A DNA stretch of 64,000 nt from Auriscalpium vulgare (Eukaryota > Basidiomycota > Agaricomycetes > Russulales > Auriscalpiaceae): contig JAHBBC010000067.1 in assembly GCA_019915015.1 (NCBI GenBank), forward strand, positions 1 to 64,000. Direction: 5' to 3'. Shown here piece after piece: positions 1 to 10,248 of the stretch. The notes under the pieces were generated by a model that saw only the letters and a program-made list of their open reading frames with translations, was not told the DNA's origin and did not search any database. The stretch's first letter is position 1. Every line of letters begins with the position of its first letter. The position numbers were made by a program, and so were the translations under genes.

Positions 1-441
1 GCCAATCCTAACTCGTTCATCCCCGAGCGCTTCCTGAGCCAAGACAGGGCGACGGCTGAAGTCACGGACCCGAGACGCCTGGTCTTCGGATTCGGCCGGC
101 GGTGTGTTTCATCTTGCCGGCTTGAGCTTGAGCACTGAAGTACTTACTGATGGCTGGGTCAGAGAATGTCCAGGCCAGAGTTTTGCCGATGCGAACTTGT
201 GGTTGATTGCGGCGTGTGTCTTGGCTACGTTCAACGTCTCTCCCAGCTACGATGAGGTTATTTCACCGCCGGCTGTCTTTGTCCCAGGTATCGTAAGGTG
301 CGTGGGACACTAAGCTCGTATCTAGAATAATATTGACTGCAGTCTCATCGAAGACATCCCGCTCCTTTCAAGTGCGACATCAAGCTGCGTCCAGGGAGGT
401 CGTTGGAATTGATTGAGCAGACTGCCCACGTCGTTGCTTGA
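1..441 (+). CDS. Cytochrome P450, C-terminal part (partial at window edge)
   Basis: This is the 3' end of a fungal cytochrome P450 monooxygenase, a haem-thiolate enzyme normally anchored in the ER that oxidises small molecules using electrons from P450 reductase. Three exons can be followed: 1-101, 163-292 and 343-441, with 61- and 50-bp introns (second donor GTAAGG). The splice at 101/163 restores the haem-binding signature FGFGRRECPGQSFA, with the proximal cysteine at 167-169. The PERF-type motif (FIPERF) lies at about 19-36. The last exon gives a tail with FKCDIKLRPGRSLELI, typical of mushroom P450s of the CYP64/CYP5144-like kind. The N-terminus, I-helix and ExxR motif lie outside the window, so the subfamily and substrate cannot be assigned. 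Confidence 0.92.
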
Positions 442-955
442 TGGCCAGCTTGGCCACGTCTATTCTTAAACACATGTTTATATTATCGCACCCAACGCAC
501 CTCCGACAGAGATGTGTAACCTTGCTCGGGTGCATGAAGCGTGGGGAACACAGCGGCCATCCATACATACCCATATGTGCCAGACACAATTTCGGGCTTT
601 GTAGCCTGGGCTCTCCGCTAGCCCCTGTATCATTCTCAACACACTGTACTATATACCATCAACCACGAGGTTCGGATAGGACAGGATAGAATGCAACCCG
701 CAGGGGTCCCGACTCTGAAGAACATAGCGGGGGTCCGTGCTGAGCCTGAGGAGTTGCGACTCGCCAATCGTGCTTATCTACCGGAAGAACCCGCGTGTCG
801 GCTACTTATTCGAGACAAGAAATGCCGTCGCTCCGCTCCGAGCTCTCGCGACCAAACATGTACAACGCCAAGCCTACAATCTGGTTAATATACGGGTAAT
901 CAGCTAATTAGAACAGAATCCTTAAGTTGACCCCAACCTTACCGTCGACCGAAAC
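442..955. other. Intergenic region without a supported gene
   Basis: This stretch lies between the stop of the P450 and the start of the next small gene. Open frames here are short and show no recognisable family sequence or consistent splice pattern. It should contain the P450 3' UTR and the promoter of the gene at 956. No obvious repeat was seen. Confidence 0.6.
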
Positions 956-1380
956 ATGAGCGCATCCGAGTCAAAGTCACCATTGACCGACAACGATCAC
1001 CTCCTTCCCGCCCCGTCTTCGGAACACGATGTCCCGAAGCTCGACACCGAGAATGGCAGCGCGTCGTTAAAATATGACGCTCTAGGACCTATCGTGATCA
1101 ACAGCGACGGGGTATGCAGTCCCCGGCACGTTCAACCCGCTCTTCTGCTGAGTTATGACTGCTCGCCGCGGCAGACGTTGTCGAGAATTACCAATTGGCC
1201 TAACATGACGTCTGCAGAGAGGACAAGGACGTTCAGGGTGCTGCTTGCACGCAACCAGTGAGCCTCCTTGGTGCTTGCGCTGCTTTATTTTCTCAATATC
1301 TGGAATGTAGGATTCGTCTTACCACGATGGAGGAGATTGAGAAGCAAGGCGCGGCGTCAGAGCAGACGGACGCAAAGTAG
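956..1380 (+). CDS. Small conserved fungal protein of unknown function (102 aa)
   Basis: Three exons join in phase: 956-1111, 1175-1257 and 1311-1380, with introns of 63 and 53 bp (donors GTATGC and GTGAGC). The product is 102 residues, with no signal peptide or membrane segment. The N-terminal third is rich in Ser, Pro and acidic residues. The core reads LGPIVINSDG, then TLSRITNWPNMT, then SAERTRTFRVLLARNQ, and ends in a short charged helix. I believe this LGP-V-N-DGT-SRI-NW arrangement recurs in small fungal proteins, but I do not know a function and assign none. The neat splice joins across a coherent core support a real gene. It stands alone, 570 bp after the P450 start of the intergenic space. 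Confidence 0.75.
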
Positions 1381-1984
1381 GCTTTCGGTGAGTTTAGTGC
1401 GGGCGTGGACTCAGATGCAAACAGCCGGAACTGAGAACCTGTGCACTCTTAGGTATGAATATGATCCAGCACATTTTCCAGCTATATCCAAGCAACTGGG
1501 CACGCCGGGGGTACCCATGCTACTTATTCCCCTCTTCAATAAGTTGCACACCTCCGGAGTCTAAATTCGGTCTCTTGCCATGTCCATCTGTCCGATGCTC
1601 ACAAAGTTCACCTCAAGGCACGCGCAGCCATTCTCTTCTTCTCCCCGCGGCCGACAGATCACACCAAGGCAGCCGAACAGAACACATTGAGCGCCCATCG
1701 CCCCCGTATGCTTCTGGGAACCCGATGCCTTCCCGCCGGCAACACCTACCGATCGAGCCCGGGAAGCTATCTCACAACATACAGTACTCCGTCATTGGGG
1801 ATCAAGAAGTTTCATGTTTGCGGCGACCACGCACGGTACTTACCGCTTGATTTGGGTCATCGGCTGCTGGGTGAGTCCTTACACGGTTCAGGCTCAGGTA
1901 CTCGGCCTGCTAGCAATAATCCCAAGCTGTATCCAAGGTCTTTGACGACAGTGTTTTCAAATCTAGGACCAAGGTAAACAGATG
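1381..1984. other. Intergenic region, nothing recognised
   Basis: No coding region could be supported. Overlapping short frames on the plus strand lack family resemblance or usable splice joins. The region leads into a decayed gene fragment to the right. Confidence 0.5.
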
Positions 1985-2343
1985 AAGCCTACATACCCAC
2001 ATGATTCCATGTTTCTCATGGCGATCATGAACTTCTTCCAGCCCCAATGGTACATATGGCCATGTCAAACGCCATGTATACTTAATCTGCATGACCTGTC
2101 ACTTTAGCGCCAAATCGCTCGTAACCTTCCGAGAAACCGCTCTCCGACACATTGTGCTTCGGGATTTCCGCTCGAATCATCCGGCCGACGGTTTCTGCAT
2201 CCGGCAAGACTCTGGATAATGCCCCGCTCTCCTTTACGCGCACGGTCTTTCGCGGGGTCAATCGAAGGCAATATGTGATAAAGACAGTAGCGAAGTCTAT
2301 CGAGAGAGGACCTGCTGGTCGAGACCCAGATTGTCCAAATCAA
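1985..2343 (-). pseudogene. Decayed paralogue fragment of the gene at 2685-3862
   Basis: On the minus strand this stretch carries broken pieces that match the intact neighbour. At about 2120-2165 it encodes VGERFLG, matching VGQRFLG in the intact protein. At about 2020-2065 it encodes WGWKKFMIAMRNM, matching WDWKKFKIAIRNM. The two pieces are in different frames, with stop codons between them, and the intervening sequence is diverged. The similarity is also visible at DNA level: the block starting ccgagaaa at about 2131 corresponds to about 3669, and the aacttcttccag block at about 2030 to about 3575. This looks like an old tandem duplicate that has lost its reading frame. It could in theory be a short-exon gene with unusual splicing, but no consistent model was found. 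Confidence 0.6.
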
Positions 2344-2684
2344 GACCTTGAACTTCGGTGGAGAGTATGCTGGCGATCGAAACAGGTCCGCAGGTTTTCT
2401 TCAATAGAGGCAGGTCCATCATCAAGCTCTGAGCGTTCAATTAATAGCCGCTCTTTCTCGATATGATACGGACTGGACGCATATCAAGGCCCTCATATCG
2501 ACGACTGAAGTCACATGTGACAGCTTCTGACCTGGACATTAACTTGCTGCACTGGTGTGAGTAAACCAACGTATTATTTCCATTTTGCTGCTACTATGTG
2601 CTAAGCAAAGGAGGGGACCGGCCAGCCCTGCGGACCTTGCTGTACAAAAGAAAACAGTCCAGTACCACTATCAACTACTATCAA
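2344..2684. other. Intergenic region, nothing recognised
   Basis: This is the gap between the decayed paralogue and the stop codon of the intact gene. No gene or repeat is supported. It probably contains the 3' UTR of the minus-strand gene to the right. Confidence 0.45.
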
Positions 2685-3862
2685 TCAATGCTTCAAGTTC
2701 CTCGCACCCTGTGCCTGGCCTTGCTCGGTCTTCGCCGTCGCAGCTTCCGACGACGCCTTCAACAGATTTCCCAGGCCGATTGCAATCGCCCCCGCAGCCT
2801 GCGCCGCATGAGAGGCGAGGAGCGCGCCTCCAGCCCCCGCACTAATCCCCGGCATGGCAGGCAGGCTGCCAACCGTGATCAAGACGGCGGAGAGCGTCGT
2901 CATCACCTTGGGGTGCTCGGTCGTGAGGAAGTCAAATGCGGCGCAGGCGTTCACGAGCCACAGGGGTGCGCCGGCATTCGTGGTCGTGACTTCAGTCAGA
3001 TGGTGAGCGGCGTGTGCGTTGTGCCTGTGGGGGCACGGTGCTTACCTTCGCCGGGTGTCTGCGCGGGGCTCCCAGTGACGGAGTTGGGATTGGACATCGT
3101 GCCAAAGCCCCAGAAGCTCGAGCCGGAGCTGCTCGACCCCTCGGTGCTGATGGAATCCACGCTGCTCGTCGACATGGTGGACGGGTTCCTCGAGAGCCAG
3201 CCTCGTTTCACTGTGGCCTGGCCCTCATCGTTTTTGTCCGTGCTCTGCTTGCGATCGGCAGTCGGCCTGCACTCCACGGTTGGCTTGCGGTCCGTCGTTG
3301 ACTTGCGAGCCGAAGTCGGCTTGCGGGAGACACTCGCGCTTTGGCTCTTCGTCGACTGAGCATCCATCGATTTCTTCTTCATCGCATTTGTGCCCTCTGG
3401 CCACTCTTCAGACTCGAGCTGCTTGCCCTTCCTGCCGATGATCCACCAGAGCCCTGACGGCTTGCTCTGCACCTCCACCCATTCTGTTTCCTTGTCGTCA
3501 ATCTCCCCTGCTAATCTATTAGCGGTGCATCTTTGCCAAACAACCAGGTACACACATCCCATGTTCCTGATGGCAATCTTGAACTTTTTCCAGTCCCAGC
3601 GGTACTTCCCGCCGTGCATGTGCCGGAGGACGGCCTTCAGCTCATCTAAACGTGCGCGGGCCTTGTCGCCGAGAAAGCGCTGGCCGACCTTGTGCCAGTA
3701 TTCCTTGGGAACCTTCCGCTCGAGACATCCCTGTTTGATTTGATCAAGCCAGGTGTCGACTGAGGGATCCCTCTTCGGATTGCCGAGGAAATATGGAGGC
3801 TCGGTCCAGGACGCGATGACGGGCTCGAGGTCGAACTCCTTGACTTTGAACGCGTCGAGCAT
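2685..3862 (-). CDS. Lineage-type hypothetical protein with charged N-terminal domain and Ser/Lys-rich linker
   Basis: Three exons run leftward: 3862-3556, 3507-3046 and 2989-2685. The introns (48 and 56 bp) join in phase as RNMGW and TPGEVTTTN. The N-terminal ~100 residues form a compact helical domain (KEFDLEPVIASW, then DTWLDQIKQGCLERK, then EYWHKVGQRFLG, then WDWKKFKIAIRNM). Next comes a Trp-rich stretch, a basic Ser/Thr/Lys linker with repeated DRKPT-like units, and a C-terminal Gly/Ala-rich hydrophobic region (about 60 residues) that could be membrane-associated. The start MLDAF is preferred because upstream in-frame sequence looks like UTR. I recall relatives of this domain in mushroom genomes but know no function. 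A decayed copy lies just downstream at 1985-2343. The gene is divergent from ARPC5, with 331 bp between starts. Confidence 0.75.
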
Positions 3863-4193
3863 AGAGAGATGATGGTGGGGCGGGGGTTCAGGTATTCCGC
3901 TGAGAGTGTAATAAAAGAGTGATTTGCGTTCCAATACGACGCTTGCCTCGTTCTGATATATGCCCTGCCTCATTGCAACGGCCCTACCTTTGCCTGGAGT
4001 TGGCCATGAGGACACGGCCTGGGATGCATCTTGTGGTCGTTGCCCTCAAAACTGCGACCACATGCACAAAGGCCCAAGGGTGTGCATGCACTGGCAGGTC
4101 TCGGGCCGTGTCACGCTCCCTAACGTGACGCATGACGGTCACAACCTTCATCCCAGTCCAGACAACCACCATCACTCAGACTGGCCGCCCACC
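3863..4193. promoter_or_regulatory. Divergent promoter region between the hypothetical gene and ARPC5
   Basis: The 331 bp between two head-to-head start codons (3862 minus, 4194 plus) must hold both promoters. The ARPC5 start sits in a good Kozak context (CCACCATGG). No TATA box or other defined motif was assigned. Confidence 0.5.
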
Positions 4194-4836
4194 ATGGATG
4201 TGAACTTCAGGAAGATAGACATCGACGCCTACGACGAGGACGTGATCTCAGAAGGCGAGCTTTACGAGGCGGACCCTCGCGATCCTGGACAGGTGCTCGA
4301 GGATGCGAAGGCGAAAGCCGCTGCGGTCAGAAGTTCACTATCGAAGTGCGTTCCATGCCACCTCACACGGGGCTTCATCTCATATACCCACTCTTTGTGC
4401 AGAGGAGATATGGCCGGGGCTCTCGGGACTATCCTCGACAGTCCACCGTTCGGGGCGAATGTAGAGGATGCCAAGGTGCGCATGCGCAGCAGATGTTACA
4501 CGAGGCTGGCACGCTCACCCAGGCACTCTACGCAGAATCTCACGCTGCAAACAGTTGTCACGGTCTTGAACAGCACCAAATCTGCCGACATCCCCAACGT
4601 TGTGAAGTCACTTACGCCGGAAGCCCAGGATACGCTGATGAAGTACCTCTACAAGGGAATGGCGATGCCTGGCTGGGGTGATGTCAGTGGCAGCGTCTTA
4701 TTGGGCTGGCACGAGAAGGTGCGTTGTCAATTTGCTGTCCCTCTCCACGATGTGCTGACCCGGAGCGCCACAGCTGACGGACGTTGCTGGGACGGGGTGT
4801 ATAGTGCGAGCTATGACGGATCACCGACTTGTATGA
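4194..4836 (+). CDS. ARC15: Arp2/3 complex subunit 5 (ARPC5, p16-Arc)
   Basis: This encodes the smallest subunit of the Arp2/3 complex, which nucleates branched actin filaments at endocytic sites and the cell cortex. Four exons join in phase: 4194-4345, 4403-4475, 4536-4718 and 4774-4836, with introns of 55-60 bp. The product is about 156 residues, close to the family size. Family landmarks in order are the N-terminal FRKIDIDAYDED, the helix MAGALGTILDSPPFGA, LTLQTVVTVLNSTKSADI, DTLMKYLYKGM, LLGWHEK and the end GTGCIVRAMTDHRLV. These line up with known ARPC5 (LMKYIYKGF, LLQWHEKA, GSIVRVLT). An open frame continues upstream of 4194, but the Kozak start and the family N-terminus argue for this ATG. 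Confidence 0.95.
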
Positions 4837-5098
4837 GAAAAAAATGTATTAATAAGATAACTGTGCTATACCTTCCAACCTTCATGCGCCGGACACCCTG
4901 CCCCTCCGCGACGCTGGTCCAGTACGTATACGTATATATACAGATCTAGTACTGATACTGCTTACTAACTGGTGATTTTTGGGCGATTTCCTATGAAAAA
5001 CGCCAGACGACGCAAGTTGACACTCTCCTCTTGACCACCACCACACAGACAGGACCGTCTGTGCGCGAACATCTCCGCAACCAACTCTCCTCTATTTT

Positions 5099-7644
5099 AT
5101 GCGCAAGACCTCTTCTGAGACTACCAGGAAGGACCAGACACACAATCTCAATCGCATCCGGCGTCCGCAAACCCAGCATGGCTTACTTCTCGCCTTGCCT
5201 TCCGAGTCTCTCACTCACATCACATCCTTTCTCGACCCAAAATCTCTTCTTACTCTCGGACGCACCAACAAACGGCTCTACGAACACATAAAAGACGACA
5301 ACACATGGCATCGCGCATTTGTATGCCAGGTTCTTGGCATCGGACCTGAAGCAGAGTTGCATGGGCTTCGTAGCCTCACCCTCAGGCGCACAGAGAGCAG
5401 TTGGAGAGAAGAGTTTTCTATTCGTTATGCCGTCCGAAGGTATGTTATATGCTGCATATGTGCGCATAAATTGACCAGTCTCTCAAGGCGTTGGATACGT
5501 TCGCGCTCATCCACAATCGCCCATTCTCCACACCATGCCCAGATTGCGCGCATGCATCTTGTCTCTGAGGACGCTCTTCTCAGCTCTTCCTTGGAGTATG
5601 GAATCGTCGCTCGCTCCTTTCCGTTTTCTGGCAAGATAATGAAGGGCTTCCTGGATAGCACGGGTATGCGCCATGGCATGGGCATTGGGAACCCGAATGC
5701 CGAGTTCGCACCTAATATTTCCGTCTGCGTCCTCGCGTCAGACGGTGCGTCGGCCCGTATTATCTGGGGCAGGCGCGATGGCAGCATAAACATCACGTTT
5801 CATCCACGGACAATGAGCGGGACGCGTGCACCGGCCAAGGTCTACGATAGTCGCCCCGAAGAAGAGCACACTGGCGCAATCACCGACGCAACTTGGTCGG
5901 ACGACGGGCACGGATGCGTCACCGTCGGCGCGGATGGGCGGATGAAAATCTGGACCATGCGGCATTTTGCCTGCGTATGGACGTCAGAGAGAAACGCGGG
6001 TACCGTCTACACCAAGGTGGTGCAAGATCTCGTCAACGGCATCGTTGCCGTTGCGGAAAAGGGTGGAGTGCTTCTAATCTACTCTGGCTTCGATACCGCA
6101 GCGCTTTGGGAAGGGGCAAGCGCACAGGCGACTGTGAAGGTTGTCAGCATCCCGCCTCCTGCGCTCACAAGCGACGACCCTAATACTCCTCCCGAAACAG
6201 GTGTACGCCAAGAAATCGGGTCAATATACCTAGACATGCATTCAATTACTCGCCCGTCCATCCTGGTCAGCTATGTTGGGATTCCGTATTTCTTTCGCTT
6301 GAATGTCGACTTCGCGCTTTCCTCCGTTCAAGTTCTTGCGTTCGGAGACCCATCATCCGGCCCGATCACTTGTATCATGCCTTCCTTCTCGCTCAACGCA
6401 AATGAGCCGGGCTTCGTCGTCGTCGGCAACATGCTTGGGAGCGTCAGCGTGTACGACTGGGACGCTGGACTTTCCACATCACCAATTTCTCCGGTCTACC
6501 GCATCGATATCTTCTCAGATGCAGCCGTCACCTCCGTCGCGGTGAATGACTTCGCCATCGTGGCGGGATCCTCCCGGGGTTCTGTGCGCGCCATCGACGT
6601 TCTCCTCTTTGACCAATTGCGGTCCTTCGCTGCACCCGCCAACGATTCCGTGCGACAGATCATCCTCCGGCGATACATGGTCATCAGCAGCGTCGGGAGC
6701 CGTGTCCTGGCTTGGAAAGCCGCAAGCGGAAGTGGCAGCAAACAAGACTCACTCAAAGTCAAGGGCAAGGGTAAGGTCTTTCAAGGCACCAGGAAATGGC
6801 ATAGTGAGCGTCTCAGTTGTAGACTCTTGCCCGCGCGGTATTGAATATGACACGTCACACAGAGCAATATGAACTTCGGCAAGACATTGCAGAATCGAGA
6901 GACGACCTCAAGGGAAAACACCGTGCCTCTCGCGACCACGAGCAGACGACCCAGCTTGACTCCCTGGGCTTGACCGAGCAAGAGGCGGTTGAGTATGCTC
7001 TCATGCTTAGTCGCGATGAGCAAGCGAAGAGGCGTGCCGCTGAAGAGAGTGTCTTCGCCGCGGACTTTGACGAGGAAGGGGCAAGCAGCAGGCATATGAC
7101 GGCGCCTGCATCTCCTACATTGCACGCCCTGACGTCTTCGTTCCCTTCGATCGCAAAATCGTACACGCGATCGCACTTGCCCATCCTGCCAAGTCCATCC
7201 AATGTCAAAGTTCAAGTGTCACCCCGCTTCTATCCCGAGGCGATGGAGGCAGGCGATTTACCCAGTAGCCCTCTCGACTTGAGCCCACCCATCATGAGCC
7301 CAGAGCCGGCTGTCACCGCAGCCTCGTCCTCGATCACCACAAGACGAGTTGCCAGTGGGGTATACGGCCGCGCGTCGTCGATGAGCAGGGCGCCTGCGCC
7401 GTCCAAAAGCGCATGGAACTCGCCCATCCGGGTCAAGCAGCCTTCACCACCCCCACCGACGTCCGGTCAGGGCTACCGTCAGAGGGCACCGACGTCGCGC
7501 CCACCACCTGTGACGGCCTCAGATACCAGGGCGAGGGAACAAGGATCGGGCGAAATGGGGAGCGTCGAGGATGACGATCTCCGGTTTGCGCTGGAGCTCA
7601 GTCTTGCTGAAGCAAGGAGCAAGCAGGACGAGGAGGAAGGGTGA
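5099..7644 (+). CDS. UFO1-like F-box / WD40 / ubiquitin-interacting-motif protein
   Basis: This is probably the substrate receptor of an SCF ubiquitin ligase. The first exon carries an F-box (LPSESLTHITSFLDPKSLL, residues ~33-75). A short intron at about 5440-5487 follows, then a long WD40-like beta-propeller region to about 6770 (for example ATWSDDGHGCVTVGADGRMK and IVAGSSRGSVRAID). The intron 6804-6862 joins this to an exon with two ubiquitin-interacting motifs, QEAVEYALMLSRDE near 6975-7025 and DDLRFALELSLAEA at the C-terminus, separated by a Ser/Pro-rich linker. F-box, propeller and C-terminal UIMs in this order are the architecture of yeast Ufo1. The two large open frames would look like separate genes if the 59-bp intron were missed. 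The exact start (5099) and the first intron's acceptor (39 or 48 bp length) are less sure. Confidence 0.85.
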
Positions 7645-8195
7645 TAATCTTCGGCCCGCGTTGGCCTCGCCATAGCTCGGTGATTCAATCTCATGCGAAA
7701 GCCAGCCGATGGCGTTTGTTTGGCCCGAGAGTATATATCTTGTCTCGTTGGACGTCATACTTTGCTCACTTGCAACAGCTGTGCAGTGATATTGCATCCC
7801 CCACGGCATACCATCGTAAGTGTCACCGGGGGACCGGGCGTCCCATAGGACTTCTCACGAAGTCACTGAACTGGTATTGTCGCGGTCCGCAAGGTATGTC
7901 ATGTGAGTTCATACAAATCACGCACGACATCGCAAAACGCGTCTTCTCTTTCGTGCTTTCCCGATAAGCCTTTTTTTACCCCGCAGAAGCTGATGCATTG
8001 GCTGTCTTCTCTACATTGACCCATCTTTGCTAGCGATGGCATGCTCGAGGCACCCTTCGGCACACATGTCGCTGTAGCTTATCTAAGGTGAGCGTTGACA
8101 CACATAAAAGGCCCCGAAACTACAGTGTCGTCCTCAAGAGGCACTTGCGTGCCTTGAGATCCCTCCTTCGACGTTTGAACGCCCAGAAGTCTGCA
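7645..8195. other. Intergenic region, nothing recognised
   Basis: This separates the UFO1-like gene from the dioxygenase gene. It contains pyrimidine-rich stretches before 8196 that fit a promoter and 5' UTR. No coding sequence or repeat is supported. Confidence 0.55.
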
Positions 8196-9651
8196 ATGGC
8201 CCCTTCAGTCAGTGAGATCGCCGTCGAGACCAAGGACACCTTACTCGACCGTGTCGCGTCCCTCAAGATCCATGCGGAGGCTGAGAAGCCCGCTGTCGAC
8301 TCGAAGACGGGAGCGGCCGACGTGCGCATTTGCTGCATATGTCCAAATGTTGCATACCAGTCCTGACAGTCTCTCCAGCCCGGACCATCATACCCGTTCT
8401 ATCTCCCTTATTGGGACAAGGACGAGAGGTGGCCGCCCCTCGAGGTCTTCGAGCATACCGACCCGGGCCTTCGCGCGGACCCCGCGAAGCCGCGACTTCT
8501 GACCGCGGACGTCGTTCGACGCGACCTCACTCCGTACATCGGCACGGAGCTTGAGAACGTGCAGCTTTCGCAGCTCACCAAGGAGGGGCTCGACGAGGTC
8601 GCGCTCTTCGTTGCAGAGCGTAAGCTAGTTGTACTGCGCAACCAGGACTTCAAGGTAGTCTCCGTAGCTTGACCTCAAAGTTTTGAAAAAATAGTTGTGC
8701 TGAATCTATTTCCAAGGACCTCAGCCCCGAGCGCCAGATTGAAATTGCGTCGCACTTTGGCCCGATCCACCGCCACCCGACGTCGGGCAACGTGAAGGGC
8801 TACCCCGAGTTTCACATCGGTGAGCGCAGCAGTGCATGTGCGGCTAAACTTGGACTGACCGGGACGTTAATGCAGTCTACCGCGATGCGTCGCACAACAG
8901 ATTCAAGGAGTACATTGGCGGCGATCGTGCAAACCTCACGAGCTGGCATTCCGACGTTGTAAGTCCCATGCTTCAGTCCTTCAGCCCGCACAGCTGACAG
9001 GTACGGACGCGCAGTCGTACGAGAAGCAGCCCCCCGGCACGACGCTCTTCTGGATCCTCGACCAGCCCCCGCTCGGCGGCGACACGATTTTCTCCTCCCA
9101 GGTCGAGGCGTACAACCGCCTCTCCGATGCCTTCAAGAAGCGGCTGGAGGGCCTAACTGCGGTTCACTCCGCCGTCGCCCAAGCCGAGTACTCGCGGAAG
9201 CGCGACGGGCCCGTGCGCCGCGAGGCTATCGAAACTGAGGCGCGTACTTCGCACGCCTATTGTTGTCTTTCATCTTACCATGGGGATATGTAGCAACCGC
9301 TCGTCCGTGTCCACCCCGTCACGGGCGAGAAGGCGTTGTACGTCAACCAAGGCTTTACGCGGCGTATCGTCGGCTTCAAGGACGAGGAATCTGAGTACCT
9401 CCTCAAGTTCCTCTATGACCACATCTCGAAGGGCGCTGACTTTCAGTGAGACATATATATGTGCACGGGCGCTTCTAGACTGATGGTACTGTGTCGATAG
9501 CGTGCGCGCAAACTACGCGCCGGGCACCTTGGTCCTGTGGGACAACCGCGTCACAGTGCACTCCGCAACGCAAGACTTTTCTAAAGCTTTGAGGAGGCAC
9601 GCTATCCGTCTCACGCCACAGGCGGAGCTCCCCATCGCGGCGACGGCGTGA
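8196..9651 (+). CDS. TauD/TfdA family 2-oxoglutarate-dependent dioxygenase
   Basis: This belongs to the Fe(II)/2-oxoglutarate dioxygenases related to yeast Jlp1 and bacterial TauD, which open sulfonates such as taurine or hydroxylate similar substrates. Seven exons were followed: 8196-8321, 8379-8654, 8717-8819, 8876-8958, 9015-9239, 9294-9445 and 9501-9651. The iron-binding H-x-D is visible in LTSWHSDV at the end of exon 4. The distal His and the 2-oxoglutarate-binding Arg are in NRVTVHSATQDF and RRHAIRLTP near the C-terminus. GPIHRHPTSG and HPVTGEKALYVNQGFTRRI are further family blocks. Reading from exon 5 to exon 6 in phase requires an intron beginning with GC (9240-9293). The substrate cannot be read from the sequence, and sulfonate use is only the commonest activity in the family. 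Confidence 0.93.
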
Positions 9652-10248
9652 GCAGTATGTCTGGTATGGAGAGGATTAGCTAGTAGCATTCCCGCAAAGA
9701 AATTGTATATGCGTACTATGTACTGACCCACAAGTGCCATGACCCGGTGGGGTGTCGTTCACTCGCCCCGCTCGATATATCGGTAAGTTCCCCAAGTGGA
9801 AGAGAGAAAACATATATAACTCGCGAAGAGCTACGTCTTTCCAAATATTGAGTAGCAGTTTCTGCGAGAGAATGGTACACTGTACACCCTAGTAAAAGGC
9901 GAGGGTGTAATGTTTTGTATCAAGCTCCACTGCTAGTTGGTAGTGAATGCGCGCGATCGTTGCTGGCGCGACTCCGCATTTCGCCTGGGCGGCGGGTACC
10001 GTAGGCATCGCACAATTTCATCAACCGCCTGTCAGCTGCATCTGATTATTTGACAATACACGATGATTCCTCGCATCTGTACTTATGAGAGGTCAACTCA
10101 CGGTATATATGGAAGTGGTGCTACGTATACAGTGCAAGTTTAGTACTACTCCGAGTCGGCGGCGACCCTTCGTCCTTTGTCCAACGTTTACTTAGACGTA
10201 TCTGCACACCGAACACATGCTCAATTATGTACATCGCGAATATATGCA
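9652..10248. other. Intergenic region between convergent genes
   Basis: About 600 bp lie between the stop codons of the dioxygenase (plus) and otubain (minus). The region should hold two 3' UTRs. It is fairly AT-rich with short purine and pyrimidine runs. No gene was found. Confidence 0.6.

Noticed and set aside
3960..4193. Long N-terminal extension of ARPC5 in an open upstream frame
   Set aside because: The extension matches nothing in the family, and the ATG at 4194 has a strong Kozak context and gives the normal protein length.
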